Part shown: positions 43,769 to 52,949 of the stretch, piece after piece | Numbering within the stretch: position 1 is the stretch's first letter | How the letters are laid out: each line of letters starts with the position of its first letter | Assembly: GCA_023415775.1 (NCBI GenBank) | Contig: JAEZJM010000021.1 | Location: forward strand, 371,934-435,933 | Direction: 5' to 3' | DNA length: 64,000 bases | DNA from: Bacillota bacterium | GTDB lineage: Bacteria; Bacillota; Negativicutes; Sporomusales; UBA7701 | Program-made: the position numbers and the translations under genes | The notes under the pieces: model-generated | The model's input: only the letters and a program-made list of their open reading frames with translations | The model's database searches: none | What the model was told of the DNA's origin: nothing

Positions 43769-44125
43769 ATGAATCCTTCCCTCAAACTGGTCGGCGTGGG
43801 GTTGGCCGTCGGCAGCCTGAGCGGCCTCCTCGGCATCGGGGGCGGCGTGTTCATGGTACCGATCATGGTCACATACTTTGCCGTCACCCAGCATATCGCC
43901 CAGGCGACCTCGCTGGCGGTGGTCGTGCCTACCGGCATGGTCGGCGCCCTCATCTACGGCTGGCACGGCAACGTCGACCTCGGCATCACCCTCAACCTCG
44001 TCGTCGGCAGCATGCTCGGCGCGAACGTCGGCGCCCGGCTGGCGAAAAAACTGCCCGCAGCCCAGCTCAAGCGGCTGTTCGGAATTATGCTCATCCTGGC
44101 GGGCGCAAGGATGGTGCTGTCATGA
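43769..44125 (+). CDS. half-size TauE/SafE-type membrane transporter subunit 1
   Basis: A 118-aa membrane protein with about four hydrophobic segments. The N-terminal SGLLGIGGGVFMVPIM is the TauE/SafE repeat signature. Full TauE/SafE proteins are about 250 aa with this unit twice; here each unit is a separate gene. ATG at 43769 follows AAGGGAG. Its stop overlaps the start of the second half (ATGATG), so a heteromeric transporter is likely. The substrate is unknown; family members move sulfur-containing or organic anions. Confidence 0.8.
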   Translation: MNPSLKLVGVGLAVGSLSGLLGIGGGVFMVPIMVTYFAVTQHIAQATSLAVVVPTGMVGALIYGWHGNVDLGITLNLVVGSMLGANVGARLAKKLPAAQLKRLFGIMLILAGARMVLS

Positions 44126-44490
44126 TGACGCTCCTCCTCACCCTCGCCATCGGCCTGGTTGGCGGAGTGCTGAGCGGACTCCTCGGCATCGGCGGCGGTG
44201 TCGTCCTGATACCGATGATGGTCTTCATTCTTGGCATCGCCCAACATACCGCCCAAGGTATCTCGATGCTTGTCATCATCCCCACAGCGCTCGTGGCTCT
44301 CTGGCACTTCCACAAGGATAAGATGGTCGACTACCGCATGGCCGGTCTGCTCGCGCTCGGCGCGGTCAGCGGCGCGCTCATCACCGCCAACTTCGTTCAG
44401 TACATCCCCGGCAACGACCTGAAAAAGCTGTTCGGTGTATTCATCATCTATACCGGCATTCGCATGGTAATGGCCAAACCAAAAAAATAA
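44122..44490 (+). CDS. half-size TauE/SafE-type membrane transporter subunit 2
   Basis: A 122-aa membrane protein with about four hydrophobic segments. The signature SGLLGIGGGVVLIPMMVFI is nearly identical to that of subunit 1. The later HTAQGISMLVIIPTALVA aligns with HIAQATSLAVVVPTGMVG there. It is translationally coupled to subunit 1. A strong terminator follows. Confidence 0.8.
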   Translation: MMTLLLTLAIGLVGGVLSGLLGIGGGVVLIPMMVFILGIAQHTAQGISMLVIIPTALVALWHFHKDKMVDYRMAGLLALGAVSGALITANFVQYIPGNDLKKLFGVFIIYTGIRMVMAKPKK

Positions 44491-44524
44491 TATAAAATCC
44501 ATCCGACACGGATGGATTTTATAT
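44490..44524. terminator. terminator with 15-bp perfect arms
   Basis: ATATAAAATCCATCC and GGATGGATTTTATAT are separated by 5 nt, directly after the second TauE half. The flanking A and T stretches make it potentially bidirectional. Confidence 0.85.
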
Positions 44525-44586
44525 TTATTCCGACGACAAAATCCGCGGGGAAACGTATTGCCACGTCCTGACAATTCATGTTATCA

Positions 44587-44616
44587 TAGTAATAACAAAT
44601 TTAGATGTTATTACTA
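44587..44616. promoter_or_regulatory. 11-bp perfect inverted repeat, putative operator
   Basis: TAGTAATAACA (44587-44597) and TGTTATTACTA (44606-44616) are separated by 8 nt. It lies in an unusually AT-rich 100-bp stretch, 33 nt before the start of the gene at 44649. The half-site spacing suits a dimeric repressor. No T run follows. Confidence 0.5.
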
Positions 44617-44648
44617 ACATAATTACACGTTCGGAGTGATTTATTACT

Positions 44649-45011
44649 ATGTATATCACATGGCGTAAACTAAGCAACCGATATTATGCATACTTGGTGG
44701 CTTCCTACTGGGACAAAGAGAAGAAGTCGCCTCGTACCACGGCCCTATATCTGGGCAGCAGCCTGCCGACTGCCCAGAAAAACCTGGAGAAGCATCTCTT
44801 CAACCTGCCACCCACCCAGCTTACAAGCCGGGCTAAGATCGACCTGCTCGCCAAGCTGGGGGAGAAAGCCCCGGACGAGGTTGTCAATATGCCGTCCCGC
44901 GACCGGGCCAAAGAATCGGTCCTGCGCCAGCTCACAAAACTAAAGGAGCGCCACGCCGCACGCTCCGACATCGCCTTCGTGCTCGACAGGGCCATCGAAC
45001 GCCTGTCGTGA
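44649..45011 (+). CDS. hypothetical protein resembling a transposase N-terminal region (120 aa)
   Basis: The N-terminal part MYITWRKLSNRYYAYLVASYWDKEKKSPRTTALYLG resembles the start of IS1634/IS4-type transposases (YWxLVESYWD...YLG). The rest is a basic helical stretch with no catalytic DDE residues identifiable. It may be a domesticated fragment or an independent small DNA-binding protein. It has an inverted repeat upstream and a perfect palindromic terminator downstream. Confidence 0.5.
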   Translation: MYITWRKLSNRYYAYLVASYWDKEKKSPRTTALYLGSSLPTAQKNLEKHLFNLPPTQLTSRAKIDLLAKLGEKAPDEVVNMPSRDRAKESVLRQLTKLKERHAARSDIAFVLDRAIERLS

Positions 45012-45048
45012 CCGACGGCCGCCGGCAGAAAGCCGCTCGCCGTACTCA

Positions 45049-45077
45049 GCCCCGGGGAATTCCCCGGGGCTTTTTCG
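45049..45077 (+). terminator. terminator after the gene at 44649
   Basis: AGCCCCGGGGAATTCCCCGGGGCT is a fully palindromic hairpin followed by TTTTTCG. Confidence 0.75.
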
Positions 45078-45167
45078 TCCTCCGCCAGGCCGCTAGCCTT
45101 AAAGTCGCGCAATAACCGATTTACATATTATATAGTGCAGCCAATGCGTATAGTCGATTTTGCGCAT

Positions 45168-45287
45168 ATGATAAGGGGGAGGGATAACTGTGAGCAGGCC
45201 GGCTACCTCGGGCCGACGGTCAGCTACGACGCCGACCGGCGAAACAAGCTTAAGGTCGGGCTGAGACTGACCATCCCGCTCGATTGA
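45168..45287 (+). pseudogene. short coding-like fragment (39 codons)
   Basis: The frame from ATG 45168 reads into GYLGPTVSYDADRRNKLKVGL, then RLTIPLD and a stop. It has the alternating pattern of the last strands of an outer-membrane or exported beta protein. No ribosome site suits the ATG. It could be the remnant of a larger gene, or a chance frame. Confidence 0.3.
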
Positions 45288-45313
45288 CCGCGCCATCGAG
45301 TTGGACGCGGCGA

Positions 45314-45345
45314 TAACCCCTGGGTTAAACCGGGGTTTCCTTGTT
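45314..45345 (+). terminator. terminator before miaB
   Basis: AACCCC and GGGGTT pair across a loop and are followed by TCCTTGTTTT. Confidence 0.5.
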
Positions 45346-45391
45346 TTCCCGCCCTTATATAGGATATAATAGCCCCAGGAGTGATGACAGG

Positions 45392-46732
45392 TTGAACGAC
45401 GACAATAAACAAAAAAGATATCACACGATTACATACGGCTGTCAGATGAACGAAAACGACACCGAGCGCCTGGCCGGGCAGCTTAAAGCGCTCGGTTACG
45501 AGGAGACTGACCGGCCGGCCGCCGCCGACGTCATCCTGGTAAACACCTGCTGTGTCCGCGAGAGCGCCGAGAAGAAGATCCACGGCAAGATCGGCGAGCT
45601 GAAACGCCTCAAGGCCGCCAACCCAAACCTCATCATCGGCGTGGCCGGCTGCATGGCCCAGAAGGACCGGGACAAGCTGTTCAAACGCGCCCCCCATATC
45701 GACCTCGTCCTCGGCACCCATAATCTCCACCAGTTGGGCGATATTATGGCCGAGATCGGCCATTCCCGCGGCCGGGTGCTGGCGGTTTGGGACCAGGCCG
45801 AGCGCCAGGCCCCCGGAGTGCCCACAATCCGCAAAAACAAGATTGCCGCCTGGCTGCCGATAATGTACGGCTGCAACAACTTCTGCACTTACTGCATCGT
45901 GCCCTACGTCCGCGGCCGCGAGCGCAGCCGCCCCTTGGACGAGGTGGTGGCGGAGGCGGCCGACCTTGCCGCCCAGGGGTTCCGCGAGATCACCCTTCTC
46001 GGCCAGAACGTCAATTCCTACGGCAAAGATGAAGCCGGCCACGCCGATTTCGCCGACCTGCTGGCCGCCATCGACGACGTGGAGGGCATCGCCCGCATCC
46101 GCTACATGACCTCGCACCCCCGCGACATGAATGCCAAGGTGATCGACACTATCAGGCGGAGCCGCCATATCTGCGAGCATTTCCACCTGCCCATCCAGGC
46201 CGGCAGCGATGCCGTGCTGAAGGCCATGAACCGCGGCTACACCGCCGCCGGCTACCGGCGCCTGATCGCCGACATCCGCGCAGCCGTCCCCGGCGCCAGC
46301 CTTTCCACCGACGTCATCGTCGGCTTTCCCGGCGAGACGGACGAGATGTTCGCCGACACGCTCGCTCTCGCGGAAGAGATCCGCTTCGACGCCGCATATA
46401 CCTTCCTCTATTCCCAGCGCTCCGGCACGCCGGCCGCCGACCTGCCGGGCCAGATTCCCCTTGCAGTCAAAAAAGAGCGTCTGCAGCGCCTCATGGCGCT
46501 CCAGAACGATGTCAGCCTGGCGATCAACCGCGCGCTCGTCGGCACGGAAACCGAGGTACTGGTGGAAGGGGAAAGCAAAAACGACGCGAATAAAATGATG
46601 GGACGAACCCGCACCAACAAGATCGTCATTTGGGACAGTACCGGCCGCGAACAGACCGGCGACCTGGTGACAGTGACCGTCGACACCGCGCAAACGTGGG
46701 TCCTGAAGGGGACTCTTACAGCCGTGAAATAG
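45392..46732 (+). CDS. miaB: tRNA-2-methylthio-N6-dimethylallyladenosine synthase MiaB
   Basis: A radical SAM methylthiotransferase acting on A37 of tRNA, downstream of MiaA in the same modification. The start is TTG at 45392, about 10 nt after AGGAG, giving 446 aa. N-terminal domain Cys residues lie in YGCQMNENDTER, NTCCVRE and AGCMAQ. The radical SAM motif is CNNFCTYC. A C-terminal TRAM domain is present. It heads miaB-mutS-mutL-methyltransferase-miaA-hfq, a usual Firmicute cluster. Confidence 0.96.
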   Translation: MNDDNKQKRYHTITYGCQMNENDTERLAGQLKALGYEETDRPAAADVILVNTCCVRESAEKKIHGKIGELKRLKAANPNLIIGVAGCMAQKDRDKLFKRAPHIDLVLGTHNLHQLGDIMAEIGHSRGRVLAVWDQAERQAPGVPTIRKNKIAAWLPIMYGCNNFCTYCIVPYVRGRERSRPLDEVVAEAADLAAQGFREITLLGQNVNSYGKDEAGHADFADLLAAIDDVEGIARIRYMTSHPRDMNAKVIDTIRRSRHICEHFHLPIQAGSDAVLKAMNRGYTAAGYRRLIADIRAAVPGASLSTDVIVGFPGETDEMFADTLALAEEIRFDAAYTFLYSQRSGTPAADLPGQIPLAVKKERLQRLMALQNDVSLAINRALVGTETEVLVEGESKNDANKMMGRTRTNKIVIWDSTGREQTGDLVTVTVDTAQTWVLKGTLTAVK

Positions 46733-46748
46733 GGAAGAGGAGGCCCAC

Positions 46749-49352
46749 ATGTCAGTCAGCTACACGCCGATGATGGAACAGTACCGCGACATCAAGCGCC
46801 GCCACCCGGACAGCATTCTCTTTTTCCGTCTCGGCGACTTCTACGAGATGTTTTTCGACGACGCCGAACTGGCGTCGCGCGAGCTTGAGATCACCCTCAC
46901 CGGCCGGAACGCCGGCGCCGCCGAGCGCGTGCCGATGTGCGGCGTTCCCTACCACGCAGCCGATAACTATATTGCCCGGCTCATCAATAAAGGCTACCGC
47001 GTGGCCATCTGCGAACAGGTCGAAGACCCCGGCGCCGCCAAAGGCATCGTCCGCCGCGAGGTTATCAAGATCATAACCCCCGGAACTGTTCTGTCCGACG
47101 CCCTGCTGGCCGACAAAGGCAACAACTATCTTGTCCTCCTCCACGAAGAGGACGACGCCATTTTCCTTTCCGCCGCCGACGTCTCGACCGCCGAATGCGT
47201 CTGGGCCGAATTCGCCGGCCCCCATCGGCTCGGCAATCTTTGCGACCAGCTTTTCCGACTCGCCCCGGCGGAGATCGTGCTCGGCGGCAAAATCGGCGCC
47301 TTACCCGATATTCAGGCGTTCACCGCCAACCGTCTGCCGCGCTGCACTTACACCAGCCTGGTGGTCGACGACTACGCCGCCATATCCGTCCTGCCGGAAC
47401 GCCATTTCGGCGCCGACGAACTGCCGGCCGCGGCGGGCGCCGTCCTGTCGCTGGCCATGCTGCTCCATTACCTTTACCAGACGGTCAAGAGCGACCTCAC
47501 GCACCTCAGCCGGCTGACGAAATACGACGCCCGCGAATACCTCGCCCTCGACGCCGCCACCCTCCGCAACCTTGAAGTCACAGCCAACATGCGCGACGGC
47601 AGCCGCAAAGACACGTTGCTGGCCGTGCTGGACCACACCAAGACGGCTATGGGTGGCCGCCTGCTGAAAAAGTGGCTGGAATACCCGCTGCTGAATCCGG
47701 CCGCCATCACCGCCCGCCAGGACGCCGTCGGCGAACTGGTCGCCAAGCAGCACGTCCGCCAACAATTCCAGCAGGCCCTGGCGGAAATCTACGATTTCGA
47801 ACGAATCCTTACCCGCATCGAGGTGGGCACCGCCAACGCCCGCGACCTCGTCGCCCTCAAGGCCTCGCTGGCAGTCCTGCCGGGTCTGAAAACCGGCCTC
47901 GCGCCACTTGATGCCAAGCGCCTGACAGCCACCAGCCTCGCCCTCGCCACCCACGGCGACGTTCACGACCTCATCACCGCCGCCATAGCCGACAGCCCGC
48001 CCCTTGCCGTGCGCGAGGGCGGCATGATCCGCGCCGGCTACGACCTGGAGCTCGACGAGCTCCGCGCCATAGCCAGGGACAGCCGCCAGTTCGTCCAGGA
48101 CCTCGAGGCGCGGGAACGGGAGGCGACAGGCATCAAATCCCTCAAGGTCGGCTACAACAAGGTGTTCGGCTATTACATCGAGATCACGAACGCCAACACC
48201 GCCAGCGCGCCGGCCACCTACACCCGCAAGCAGACGCTCGCCAACGCCGAGCGCTACATAACCCCGGAGCTCAAGGAGTTCGAGATCAAGATCCTCGGCG
48301 CCCAGGAGAAGATCGTCGCCATCGAATACCACCTGTTCTGCCGGATACGCGAATATGTTAAGGCGCGCATCGGCGAAATCCAGCACACCGCCCGCCTGGT
48401 GGCCGAAATCGACGCCCTGGCGTCGCTGGCCGAGGCGGCGGTCCGCGGCGGCTATACCAGGCCGGCTCTCAATACCGCCCGCGAAATAGTCATCCGTGAC
48501 GGCCGCCATCCGGTCGTCGAGAAAATTCTCAAACGCGAGTTGTTCGTCCCCAACGACACCGACCTCAACCACCGCGACTGTGAGATCATGATCATCACCG
48601 GCCCGAACATGGCCGGCAAATCGACCTATATGCGCCAGGTGGCCCAGCTTGTTCTCCTGGCCCAGGTCGGCAGCTTCATCCCGGCCCGCGAGGCGTCCAT
48701 CTGCCCGGTCGACCGCATCTTTACGCGGGTGGGGGCGAGCGACGACCTGGCCACCGGCCAGAGCACCTTCATGGTCGAGATGAACGAGGTCGCCAACATC
48801 CTCCGCCACGCCACCGCCGACAGCCTCATCGTCCTCGACGAGATCGGCCGCGGCACCAGCACCTTCGACGGCATGAGCATCGCCCGCGCCGTCATCGAAT
48901 ACAGCAAGGACAAGATCAGGGCCAAGACGCTGTTCGCCACCCACTACCACGAGCTCACCGAGCTTGAGGAGACGGCCAGGCGGATCAAGAACTACTCCGT
49001 GGCCGTCAAGGAACGGGGCAACGACGTCGTCTTCCTCCGCCGCATCGTACCCGGCGGCGCCGACAAGAGCTACGGCATCCATGTCGCCCAGCTGGCAGGG
49101 CTGCCGAAGAAGATCGTCGAACGGGCCCAGGAAATCCTCGCCGAGCTCGAGCTGGGGCAGCGCCACGTCCGGGCGGCGGCCGGCGAAGCCGCGGCTACCG
49201 TGTCCCCGACCGCCGGGCAGGCCTCGCTGTTCGCCTCCAATCTCGCCGAAGAGCTGGCGGCCATCGACGTTATGACCCTCACGCCGCTTGAAGCCCTCAA
49301 CATCCTTTACAAGCTGCAAATCCAGGCCAAACAGGAGGCTGGCAGACCATGA
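46749..49352 (+). CDS. mutS: DNA mismatch repair protein MutS
   Basis: A mismatch-recognition ATPase of 867 aa. The mismatch-binding Phe-x-Glu motif is in GDFYEMFF (about residues 29-36). The ATPase has Walker A GPNMAGKSTYMRQ (about 619) and the Walker B region LIVLDEIGRGTSTFDG. A C-terminal helix-turn-helix is near PLEALNILYKLQ. The stop overlaps the mutL ATG (ATGA), so the two are coupled. Confidence 0.98.
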   Translation: MSVSYTPMMEQYRDIKRRHPDSILFFRLGDFYEMFFDDAELASRELEITLTGRNAGAAERVPMCGVPYHAADNYIARLINKGYRVAICEQVEDPGAAKGIVRREVIKIITPGTVLSDALLADKGNNYLVLLHEEDDAIFLSAADVSTAECVWAEFAGPHRLGNLCDQLFRLAPAEIVLGGKIGALPDIQAFTANRLPRCTYTSLVVDDYAAISVLPERHFGADELPAAAGAVLSLAMLLHYLYQTVKSDLTHLSRLTKYDAREYLALDAATLRNLEVTANMRDGSRKDTLLAVLDHTKTAMGGRLLKKWLEYPLLNPAAITARQDAVGELVAKQHVRQQFQQALAEIYDFERILTRIEVGTANARDLVALKASLAVLPGLKTGLAPLDAKRLTATSLALATHGDVHDLITAAIADSPPLAVREGGMIRAGYDLELDELRAIARDSRQFVQDLEAREREATGIKSLKVGYNKVFGYYIEITNANTASAPATYTRKQTLANAERYITPELKEFEIKILGAQEKIVAIEYHLFCRIREYVKARIGEIQHTARLVAEIDALASLAEAAVRGGYTRPALNTAREIVIRDGRHPVVEKILKRELFVPNDTDLNHRDCEIMIITGPNMAGKSTYMRQVAQLVLLAQVGSFIPAREASICPVDRIFTRVGASDDLATGQSTFMVEMNEVANILRHATADSLIVLDEIGRGTSTFDGMSIARAVIEYSKDKIRAKTLFATHYHELTELEETARRIKNYSVAVKERGNDVVFLRRIVPGGADKSYGIHVAQLAGLPKKIVERAQEILAELELGQRHVRAAAGEAAATVSPTAGQASLFASNLAEELAAIDVMTLTPLEALNILYKLQIQAKQEAGRP

Positions 49353-51163
49353 CCCAGCCGGTGATCCGCATCCTCGACGAAAACACCGCCAACAAAATCG
49401 CCGCCGGCGAAGTGGTCGAGCGTCCCGCCTCGGTTGTCAAAGAGTTGGTCGAGAACGCCCTCGACGCCTACAGCCGCAATATCGAGGTGACGGTCGCCGA
49501 CGGCGGCGTAGGCTTCATCCGCGTCGCCGACGACGGAGTGGGGATGAGCCGCCCCGACGCCGAAATGGCCATCCTCCGTCACGCCACCAGCAAAATCAGC
49601 ACCGCCGAAGACCTCTTCAGCGTTCATTCGCTGGGCTTCAGGGGCGAGGCGCTGCCCAGCATCGCCGCCGTTTCCCGCTTTGCCCTCACCACCCGACCGC
49701 ATGACGCCGATCTCGCCGCCTATGTCGAGGTTGCGGGCGGCGTCATCACCGACTCACGGGAAGCAGGTGGGGGGGTGGGCACGGTCGTCACCGTCGCCGA
49801 CCTGTTTTTTAACACCCCGGCCCGCCGCAAGTTCCTCAAGGCGCCGGCCACCGAGAGCGGCCATATCCACGACATCATCGGCAAACTTGCCCTGTCGCAT
49901 CCCGAAGTCGCCTTCCGACTGGTCAACAACGACCGCCTCGTCCTCGCCACACCGGGGAACGGCGATCTGCTGGCGGCGATCACCAGCCTTTACGGACCTA
50001 AGACAGGCCCGGAGCTGCTGCCGGTAAGCCACGAGGAGGATGACCTGGTCGTCAGCGGCTATGTCGCCAAACCAACTCTGCTCAAAAGCAGCCGCCTATG
50101 GCAGACCTTCATCGTCAACGGCCGCGTCGTGTCCAGCCGCATGCTCGCCAAGGCGCTCGACAACGCCTACCATTCGCTGCTGCCCAAGAGCGGCTACCCG
50201 CTGGCCGTCCTGACCATCGTCCTGCCTGCCGACGCCGTCGACGTCAACGTCCATCCCCAGAAGAGCGAAATCAAGTTCAGCGAGGAGAGTAAACTCTTCA
50301 AGGCCGTATACCGCGCGGTAAGCGCCGCGCTGGCCGCCGCCCAGCCCGAGCAGGCTGCGGCTGCCGCCACCGCCGCCCCTTGGCCGCGGCACGAACAGCA
50401 CCAAAGCCCCGGTTACCAGCAGGGCTACATTCACCACGAATATACGCCGCGTCCGTCCGTACCGGCGTCCCAGCCGATGTGGCGGGAGACGCCGCTGCCC
50501 TTTGCCGCCGCCCGCGAGGCTATCAGGCAGGAAGACGCGCTGGCCGGGTTGGAAGACGCCCCGCCGCGGGACGATGCGGGTGGCCAAGCGCCTGGCATGA
50601 GCCTCGCCCCGCTCGGGCAGGTGGACGATTGCTACATCATCGCCAGGGGCGACGGCGGGCTCTACATCATCGACCAACACGCCGCCCACGAGCGCATCCT
50701 CTACGACCGTCTCAGCGCCGCCAGCGGCCGTATACCCGCCCAAACATTGCTCGTGCCGGTCTTCCTCGACCTCGACCCCCGCGAAGCCCTGCTGGTCGGC
50801 GAAAATTTGCCCCAATTCCACGATCTTGGCTTCACCCTCGAACAGGTCGGCCCGGCCACCTTCCGCGTCACCGAAATGCCGGCCGACGTGCCCCCCGGCG
50901 AAGCCCGCGATTTTCTCCACGATATCCTTGTCCTCCTCGACGGACGCACAAGCCCGAGCGCCGCCGAGCTTCGCCACGCCTGCCTCCAGACAGCCGCCTG
51001 CCGGGCAGCCGTCAAAGCGGGCGACAGCCTCTCCATGCGCCAGATCCAGGCTCTGCTCCAAGAGCTGGCCGCGACCTCGCTGCCTTATACTTGTCCCCAC
51101 GGGCGGCCGGCCATCGTGCGCTTCGGCCCCTACGACCTGGCCAAAATGTTCAAACGCACATAG
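49349..51163 (+). CDS. mutL: DNA mismatch repair protein MutL (endonuclease type)
   Basis: A GHKL ATPase and nicking endonuclease of 604 aa. The N-terminal motifs are NKIAAGEVVERPASVVKEL and DDGVGM. A Pro/Gln-rich linker (about 330-410) joins the C-terminal dimerisation domain. That domain has the metal-binding motif DQHAAHERILYD, with Asp in place of the usual last Glu. ACRAAVKAGD and CPHGRP are also present. The organism therefore uses MutH-independent repair. Confidence 0.97.
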   Translation: MTQPVIRILDENTANKIAAGEVVERPASVVKELVENALDAYSRNIEVTVADGGVGFIRVADDGVGMSRPDAEMAILRHATSKISTAEDLFSVHSLGFRGEALPSIAAVSRFALTTRPHDADLAAYVEVAGGVITDSREAGGGVGTVVTVADLFFNTPARRKFLKAPATESGHIHDIIGKLALSHPEVAFRLVNNDRLVLATPGNGDLLAAITSLYGPKTGPELLPVSHEEDDLVVSGYVAKPTLLKSSRLWQTFIVNGRVVSSRMLAKALDNAYHSLLPKSGYPLAVLTIVLPADAVDVNVHPQKSEIKFSEESKLFKAVYRAVSAALAAAQPEQAAAAATAAPWPRHEQHQSPGYQQGYIHHEYTPRPSVPASQPMWRETPLPFAAAREAIRQEDALAGLEDAPPRDDAGGQAPGMSLAPLGQVDDCYIIARGDGGLYIIDQHAAHERILYDRLSAASGRIPAQTLLVPVFLDLDPREALLVGENLPQFHDLGFTLEQVGPATFRVTEMPADVPPGEARDFLHDILVLLDGRTSPSAAELRHACLQTAACRAAVKAGDSLSMRQIQALLQELAATSLPYTCPHGRPAIVRFGPYDLAKMFKRT

Positions 51164-51171
51164 GTGACGCC

Positions 51172-51957
51172 ATGAACCTGATCGTTACAACCATCCACAA
51201 ACCTACTCCCGCCGCGGCCGGGTGCGCGCAAACGCTGGCCGACCGCCTGGGTGCGCCGTTCGTCGAGCGGGGCCGGCACTCGCTGGACGCGCTGTGCGCC
51301 GATTACGGCGTGGACACCGTCCTGGTCGCCGCCAAAAGCGGTCCGGTCGTCCATACCCCCGGCGGAGAGTACTTTTTTCACCTCAGCATGGCCGAACTGC
51401 GTATAAATAATCTCAAAGATGGAAAGCCTGACCATATGATAGCCGCCATGGGCCTTGCGCCAGGCATGAGCGTCCTCGACTGCACCCTCGGCCTGGCTAC
51501 CGACGCCGCCGTCGCCAGCTTCGTGGCCGGGGAAGAAGGGAGGGTGGTCGGCCTTGAGGCTTCGGCGGTCATAGCCGCCATAACCGGCTACGGCCTTGCC
51601 GGGTTCGACAGCGGACGCCCCGATGTCGACGTCGCCCTGCGGCGCATCGAAGTCGTAAATGCCGACTATAACGCCTACCTTGCCAGCCTGCCGCCCGCAG
51701 CGTTCGATGTCGTCTATTTCGACCCGATGTTCCGCACACCGGTCGCAGCCAGTTCCAGCCTGCGGCCTATCCGCCACCTCGCCGATCCCCGCCCGGTCAG
51801 CCCCGAAGCCGTTGCCGCCGCACGCCGGGTCGCCAGGCGTCGCGTCGTCCTGAAGGAAGCCAGCGGCAGCGGCGAATTCGACCGCCTCGGCTTCAAAAGC
51901 ATCGTCGGCGGTAAACACAGCAGCGTCCATTACGGCATACTGGAAGCGGGGTGCTGA
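51172..51957 (+). CDS. class I SAM-dependent methyltransferase (RsmJ-like)
   Basis: A 261-aa predicted methyltransferase. The SAM-binding motif is MSVLDCTLGLATDAAVAS (about 98-115), followed by VVGLEAS. The catalytic-type motif is VVYFDPMFRTP. It resembles the RsmJ/UPF0020-like rRNA methyltransferases, but the target is not certain. It starts 8 nt after mutL and overlaps miaA by 7 nt. Confidence 0.8.
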   Translation: MNLIVTTIHKPTPAAAGCAQTLADRLGAPFVERGRHSLDALCADYGVDTVLVAAKSGPVVHTPGGEYFFHLSMAELRINNLKDGKPDHMIAAMGLAPGMSVLDCTLGLATDAAVASFVAGEEGRVVGLEASAVIAAITGYGLAGFDSGRPDVDVALRRIEVVNADYNAYLASLPPAAFDVVYFDPMFRTPVAASSSLRPIRHLADPRPVSPEAVAAARRVARRRVVLKEASGSGEFDRLGFKSIVGGKHSSVHYGILEAGC

Positions 51958-52889
51958 ACTTGGACCGCCTCATCGTCATCGTCGGTCCGACCGCCGTCGG
52001 CAAGACTCGCCTCGCCATCGACCTCGCGCTCAAACTGAACACCGAGATAATCTCCGGCGACGCGCTCCAGGTCTATCGCGGCCTTGATATCGGCACAGCC
52101 AAGCCCGAAGACGCCGAGCGGCGCGGCGTTCCCCACCATCTCATCGATATCCTTGGTCCCGGTGAGGAATTCAGCGTCGTCGATTTCCAGCCCCGCGCCG
52201 CCGCCCTCATCGCCGCCATCAATGCCCGCGGCCGCATTCCCATCCTCGCCGGCGGCACCGGCCTCTACGTCCGCTCCCTCCTTGAGGATTACCGCTTCAA
52301 TGCCGCACCCGGCAGCGAAGAAATCCGCCGCCGCCTGGCGACTCTGGCCGAAAACCACGGCTCAGCCCATCTCCACGACCTGCTGCGGGCCGCCGATCCG
52401 GAGGCGGCCGCCCGTCTGCACCCCAACGACACCCGCCGCGTTATCCGGGCCCTGGAAAGCGTTGAGCAGAGCGGCGAGCAAGTCTCGCGGGTCCGGAACG
52501 ACGCCCCGGTATACGACAGCCTGGTCATCGGCCTCACCATGGACCGCGGAAAGCTCTATGAACGCATCAACCGGCGGGTGGACGGTATGATCGCCGCCGG
52601 ACTGATTGCGGAAGTCGCCGGTCTGCTCAAGGCAGGGGTGCCCCCGACCGCACGCTCCCTCCAGGCCATCGGCTACAAGGAACTCGTAGACTATCTCGGC
52701 GGCGGCGTCGACCTAGCCACTGCCGTCGCGAGCATAAAACAGGCGACCCGCAACTTCGCCAAGCGACAGTTCACCTGGTTCCGGCGCATGCCCTACATTC
52801 ACTGGGTCGACGTTGACAAATTCGCAGAATATGATACAATGTTGGCATATATTTACAGTCTGGCGGCAGGAAAGTTCCCGCGCGGCTAG
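51951..52889 (+). CDS. miaA: tRNA dimethylallyltransferase MiaA
   Basis: Adds a dimethylallyl group to N6 of A37 in tRNA, the substrate of MiaB. The P-loop is VGPTAVGKTRLAIDLA near the N-terminus. Other motifs are SGDALQVYRGLDIGTAKP, HHLIDIL, GGTGLYV and KQATRNFAKRQFTWFR. GTG at 51951 is used; TTG at 51960 is an alternative. Length is 312 aa. Confidence 0.96.
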   Translation: MLNLDRLIVIVGPTAVGKTRLAIDLALKLNTEIISGDALQVYRGLDIGTAKPEDAERRGVPHHLIDILGPGEEFSVVDFQPRAAALIAAINARGRIPILAGGTGLYVRSLLEDYRFNAAPGSEEIRRRLATLAENHGSAHLHDLLRAADPEAAARLHPNDTRRVIRALESVEQSGEQVSRVRNDAPVYDSLVIGLTMDRGKLYERINRRVDGMIAAGLIAEVAGLLKAGVPPTARSLQAIGYKELVDYLGGGVDLATAVASIKQATRNFAKRQFTWFRRMPYIHWVDVDKFAEYDTMLAYIYSLAAGKFPRG

Positions 52890-52949
52890 AAGTATAACCG
52901 GAGATAGGTCGCGAGCTTAAAGAAAAAAATTTTTCGGAGGGGTTTCTTC

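Noticed and set aside
45051..45070. 20-bp perfect palindrome as a protein-binding site
   Set aside because: It is followed by TTTTT and lies just after a gene stop, so a terminator explains it.
47301..49319. 672-aa open frame on the minus strand opposite mutS
   Set aside because: Shadow of the mutS codon pattern; no domain, no ribosome site.
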